NCBI GenBank assembly: GCA_902489225.1
Contig: CABTZA010000096.1
Coordinates: 1-6,958, forward strand
Length of the DNA stretch: 6,958 bases
Direction: 5' to 3'
From: an uncultured Collinsella sp.
GTDB taxonomy: Bacteria > Actinomycetota > Coriobacteriia > Coriobacteriales > Coriobacteriaceae
The translations under genes were made by a program, and so were the position numbers. This document shows, one piece after another, positions 5,372 to 6,958 of the stretch. The notes under the pieces were generated by a model. The model was not told where the DNA came from and searched no databases. It worked only from the letters and a program-made list of their open reading frames with translations. How positions within the stretch are numbered: the stretch's first letter is position 1; each line of letters begins with the position of its first letter.

Positions 5372-6958
5372 CTAAACCTCCATGACGACCGGGATGATCA
5401 TCGGACGAGTGCGCGTACGGCTCCAGATAAAGTTGGAGAGCGAGTCGCGCACGGCCTTGCGAATGGCATCGGAACCGCTGCTCGTAAAGCTGAACTTGCC
5501 CTTCTCGATCGTCTTCATAATGGACGCGGAGGCATCCTCGGAGAACTGGTCGTCGATGGCAAACGAGACGCCGCGGCCCGAGAACTCGATGGCCTCGATC
5601 TTCTTGTGCTTGAGCGAGACGATGGCAACAGCGGTAACCATACCGTCGTTGGCGAGCTTCTGACGATCACGCAAGACGATGGGGTCGGTATCGCCGATGC
5701 GCAGGCCGTCGACGTAAACGACGCCGGACTCGACGGGCGTACCGCGCTTGACGATACCGCCGCGCATCTCGAGCGTGTCGCCGTTATCGAGGATAAAGAT
5801 ATGATCGCCCTTGAGACCCATCTTGCGGGCCAGCTGCGCATGGGCGCGCAGATGCACGGCTTCACCGTGAACCGGCATAAAGTACGTGGGCTTGGCCATG
5901 GCCATCAGGAGCTTGAGCTCCTCCTGGCTACCGTGACCGGAAACGTGAACGAGAGCGCGGTTCTTATCCCACACGTCGCAGCCGAGCTTGGCCAGGCTGT
6001 TGACGACCTGCTGGACGGCTTTCTCATTGCCGGGAACAGGAGTTGCCGAGAGGATAACGGTATCGCCCTCGTGGATGGAGAGCGTCTTGTGCTCGCCATT
6101 GGCCATGCGGGACAGGGCCGACAGCGGCTCGCCCTGCGAACCGGTGCACATGACGACAATCTTGTCGTCAGGCAGGTTATCAATGTCAAAGGCATCGATG
6201 ATATCGGCGTCGTCGATGTTGAGGTAGCCAAGCTCGCGCGCCACGCGGGTGTTAGTGAGCATGGAGCGACCGGTCACAACGACCTTACGGCCGCACTTGC
6301 GGGCGGCATCGCAGATCTGCTGCAAACGATGGATGTGGCTCGAGAACGACGCGACGAACACGCGACCCGGCGCGTTCTTGATGGCGTGCAGCAGGTTGGG
6401 ACCAACCTCGGCCTCGGACTTGGTAAAGCCGGGAACCGTGGCGTTGGTGGAGTCGGAAAGCAGCAGGTCGATACCCTGCTTGGCAAAGCGGCTGATAGCG
6501 GCATAGTCGGGCGTGACGCCGTCGATGGGCGTCTGGTCGAGCTTAAAGTCGCCGGTGTGCATAACGGTACCCTGGTTGGTGCGGATGAACACGCCCAGAG
6601 CGCCGGGAATGGAGTGCGTCATCGAGAAGAAGTCGAGCGAGATGCCGCCGAGGTTGACATGGCTGCCGCCCTTGACCTCGCGGAACTTGGGTGCGCGGAT
6701 GCGGAACTCAGAAAGCTTGCCCTCGATAAAGCCAAGCGTCAGCTTGCTCGAAAAGATGGGCACCTTATTGTTGAGGTCCTGCAGCAGGTACGGAAGCGAA
6801 CCGGTGTGGTCCTCGTGGCCGTGGGTGACGACGATACCGCGGAGCTTCTCCTCGTTCTCCAGAACATAGGTGTAGTCGGGAAGCACCAGGTCAATACCGG
6901 GCTGGGAATCGTCGGGGAACATGAGGCCAGCGTCAACGAGCACCATGTCGTCGCCGCA
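5372..6958 (-). CDS. rnj: Ribonuclease J (5' end outside window)
   Basis: Metallo-beta-lactamase/beta-CASP ribonuclease with 5'-to-3' exonuclease and endonuclease activity, acting in mRNA decay and rRNA maturation in the cytoplasm. The visible part is 528 residues and ends in the typical RPMIIPVVMEV. The reading frame stays open to the edge: CGDD precedes the internal ATG at 6946, and this matches the conserved run before VDAGLMFPDD, so that ATG is not the start. Family lengths of about 555 or more imply that at least a few dozen N-terminal residues are missing. Zinc-ligand motifs are HGHEDH (6823-6806), THS (near 6616), HTGD (near 6559-6548) and PVHGE (near 5870), with the beta-CASP signatures SDSTNA, TGSQGEP and SGHGSQEE between them. 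All expected metal ligands are present. It is the first visible gene and overlaps the ftsK ribosome binding site. In Actinobacteria dapA often lies upstream; that cannot be seen here. Confidence 0.96.
   Translation of the reverse strand, partial: CGDDMVLVDAGLMFPDDSQPGIDLVLPDYTYVLENEEKLRGIVVTHGHEDHTGSLPYLLQDLNNKVPIFSSKLTLGFIEGKLSEFRIRAPKFREVKGGSHVNLGGISLDFFSMTHSIPGALGVFIRTNQGTVMHTGDFKLDQTPIDGVTPDYAAISRFAKQGIDLLLSDSTNATVPGFTKSEAEVGPNLLHAIKNAPGRVFVASFSSHIHRLQQICDAARKCGRKVVVTGRSMLTNTRVARELGYLNIDDADIIDAFDIDNLPDDKIVVMCTGSQGEPLSALSRMANGEHKTLSIHEGDTVILSATPVPGNEKAVQQVVNSLAKLGCDVWDKNRALVHVSGHGSQEELKLLMAMAKPTYFMPVHGEAVHLRAHAQLARKMGLKGDHIFILDNGDTLEMRGGIVKRGTPVESGVVYVDGLRIGDTDPIVLRDRQKLANDGMVTAVAIVSLKHKKIEAIEFSGRGVSFAIDDQFSEDASASIMKTIEKGKFSFTSSGSDAIRKAVRDSLSNFIWSRTRTRPMIIPVVMEV
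5377..5381 (-). promoter_or_regulatory. Ribosome binding site that fixes the TTG start of ftsK
   Basis: GGAGG lies in the last sense codons of rnj (Met-Glu-Val), followed by a 6-nt spacer that contains the rnj stop TAG (5374-5372) and then TTG at 5370. The spacing matches those of the RodZ-like gene and yajQ, which supports TTG as the true start. Confidence 0.8.

Overview
The window is a compact, GC-rich (my estimate, not computed) chromosomal segment in which every real gene lies on the minus strand, so transcription runs from high to low coordinates. In that order the genes are: ribonuclease J (5' end cut by the window edge at 6958), the DNA translocase FtsK, a RodZ-like membrane protein with an N-terminal helix-turn-helix, YajQ (UPF0234 family), and RimO, the ribosomal protein uS12 methylthiotransferase (3' end cut by the window edge at 1). 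The gaps are 1 nt, -1 nt (a TGATG overlap), 26 nt and 27 nt. No terminator or convincing promoter is visible, so this reads as one operon. No stretch over 300 bases lacks a gene.

The sequence points to an actinobacterium, most likely class Coriobacteriia (a Collinsella-like gut organism). The order rnj - ftsK - RodZ-like HTH - rimO is typical of Actinobacteria. The FtsK gamma domain has the actinobacterial-looking GYARAGRIMDMLEEKG form rather than the GYNRAARI form common elsewhere. The genus is inference; no marker gene settles it.

Layout: 1-512 RimO N-terminal part with both iron-sulfur cysteine sets; 540-1037 YajQ; 1064-2593 RodZ-like protein with a long Arg/Gly-rich cytoplasmic linker, one membrane segment, a DUF4115-like domain and a hexapeptide-repeat acidic tail; 2593-5370 FtsK, starting at TTG and carrying an exactly duplicated 12-residue linker motif; 5372-6958 RNase J.

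The operon joins RNA processing (RNase J), chromosome segregation and division (FtsK), a membrane/cytoskeleton factor (RodZ-like), a possible nucleotide-signal binder (YajQ) and ribosome modification (RimO). All are housekeeping genes; I found no mobile element, CRISPR array, RNA gene or clearly new system. The most unusual material is in the disordered, fast-evolving parts of FtsK and the RodZ-like protein.
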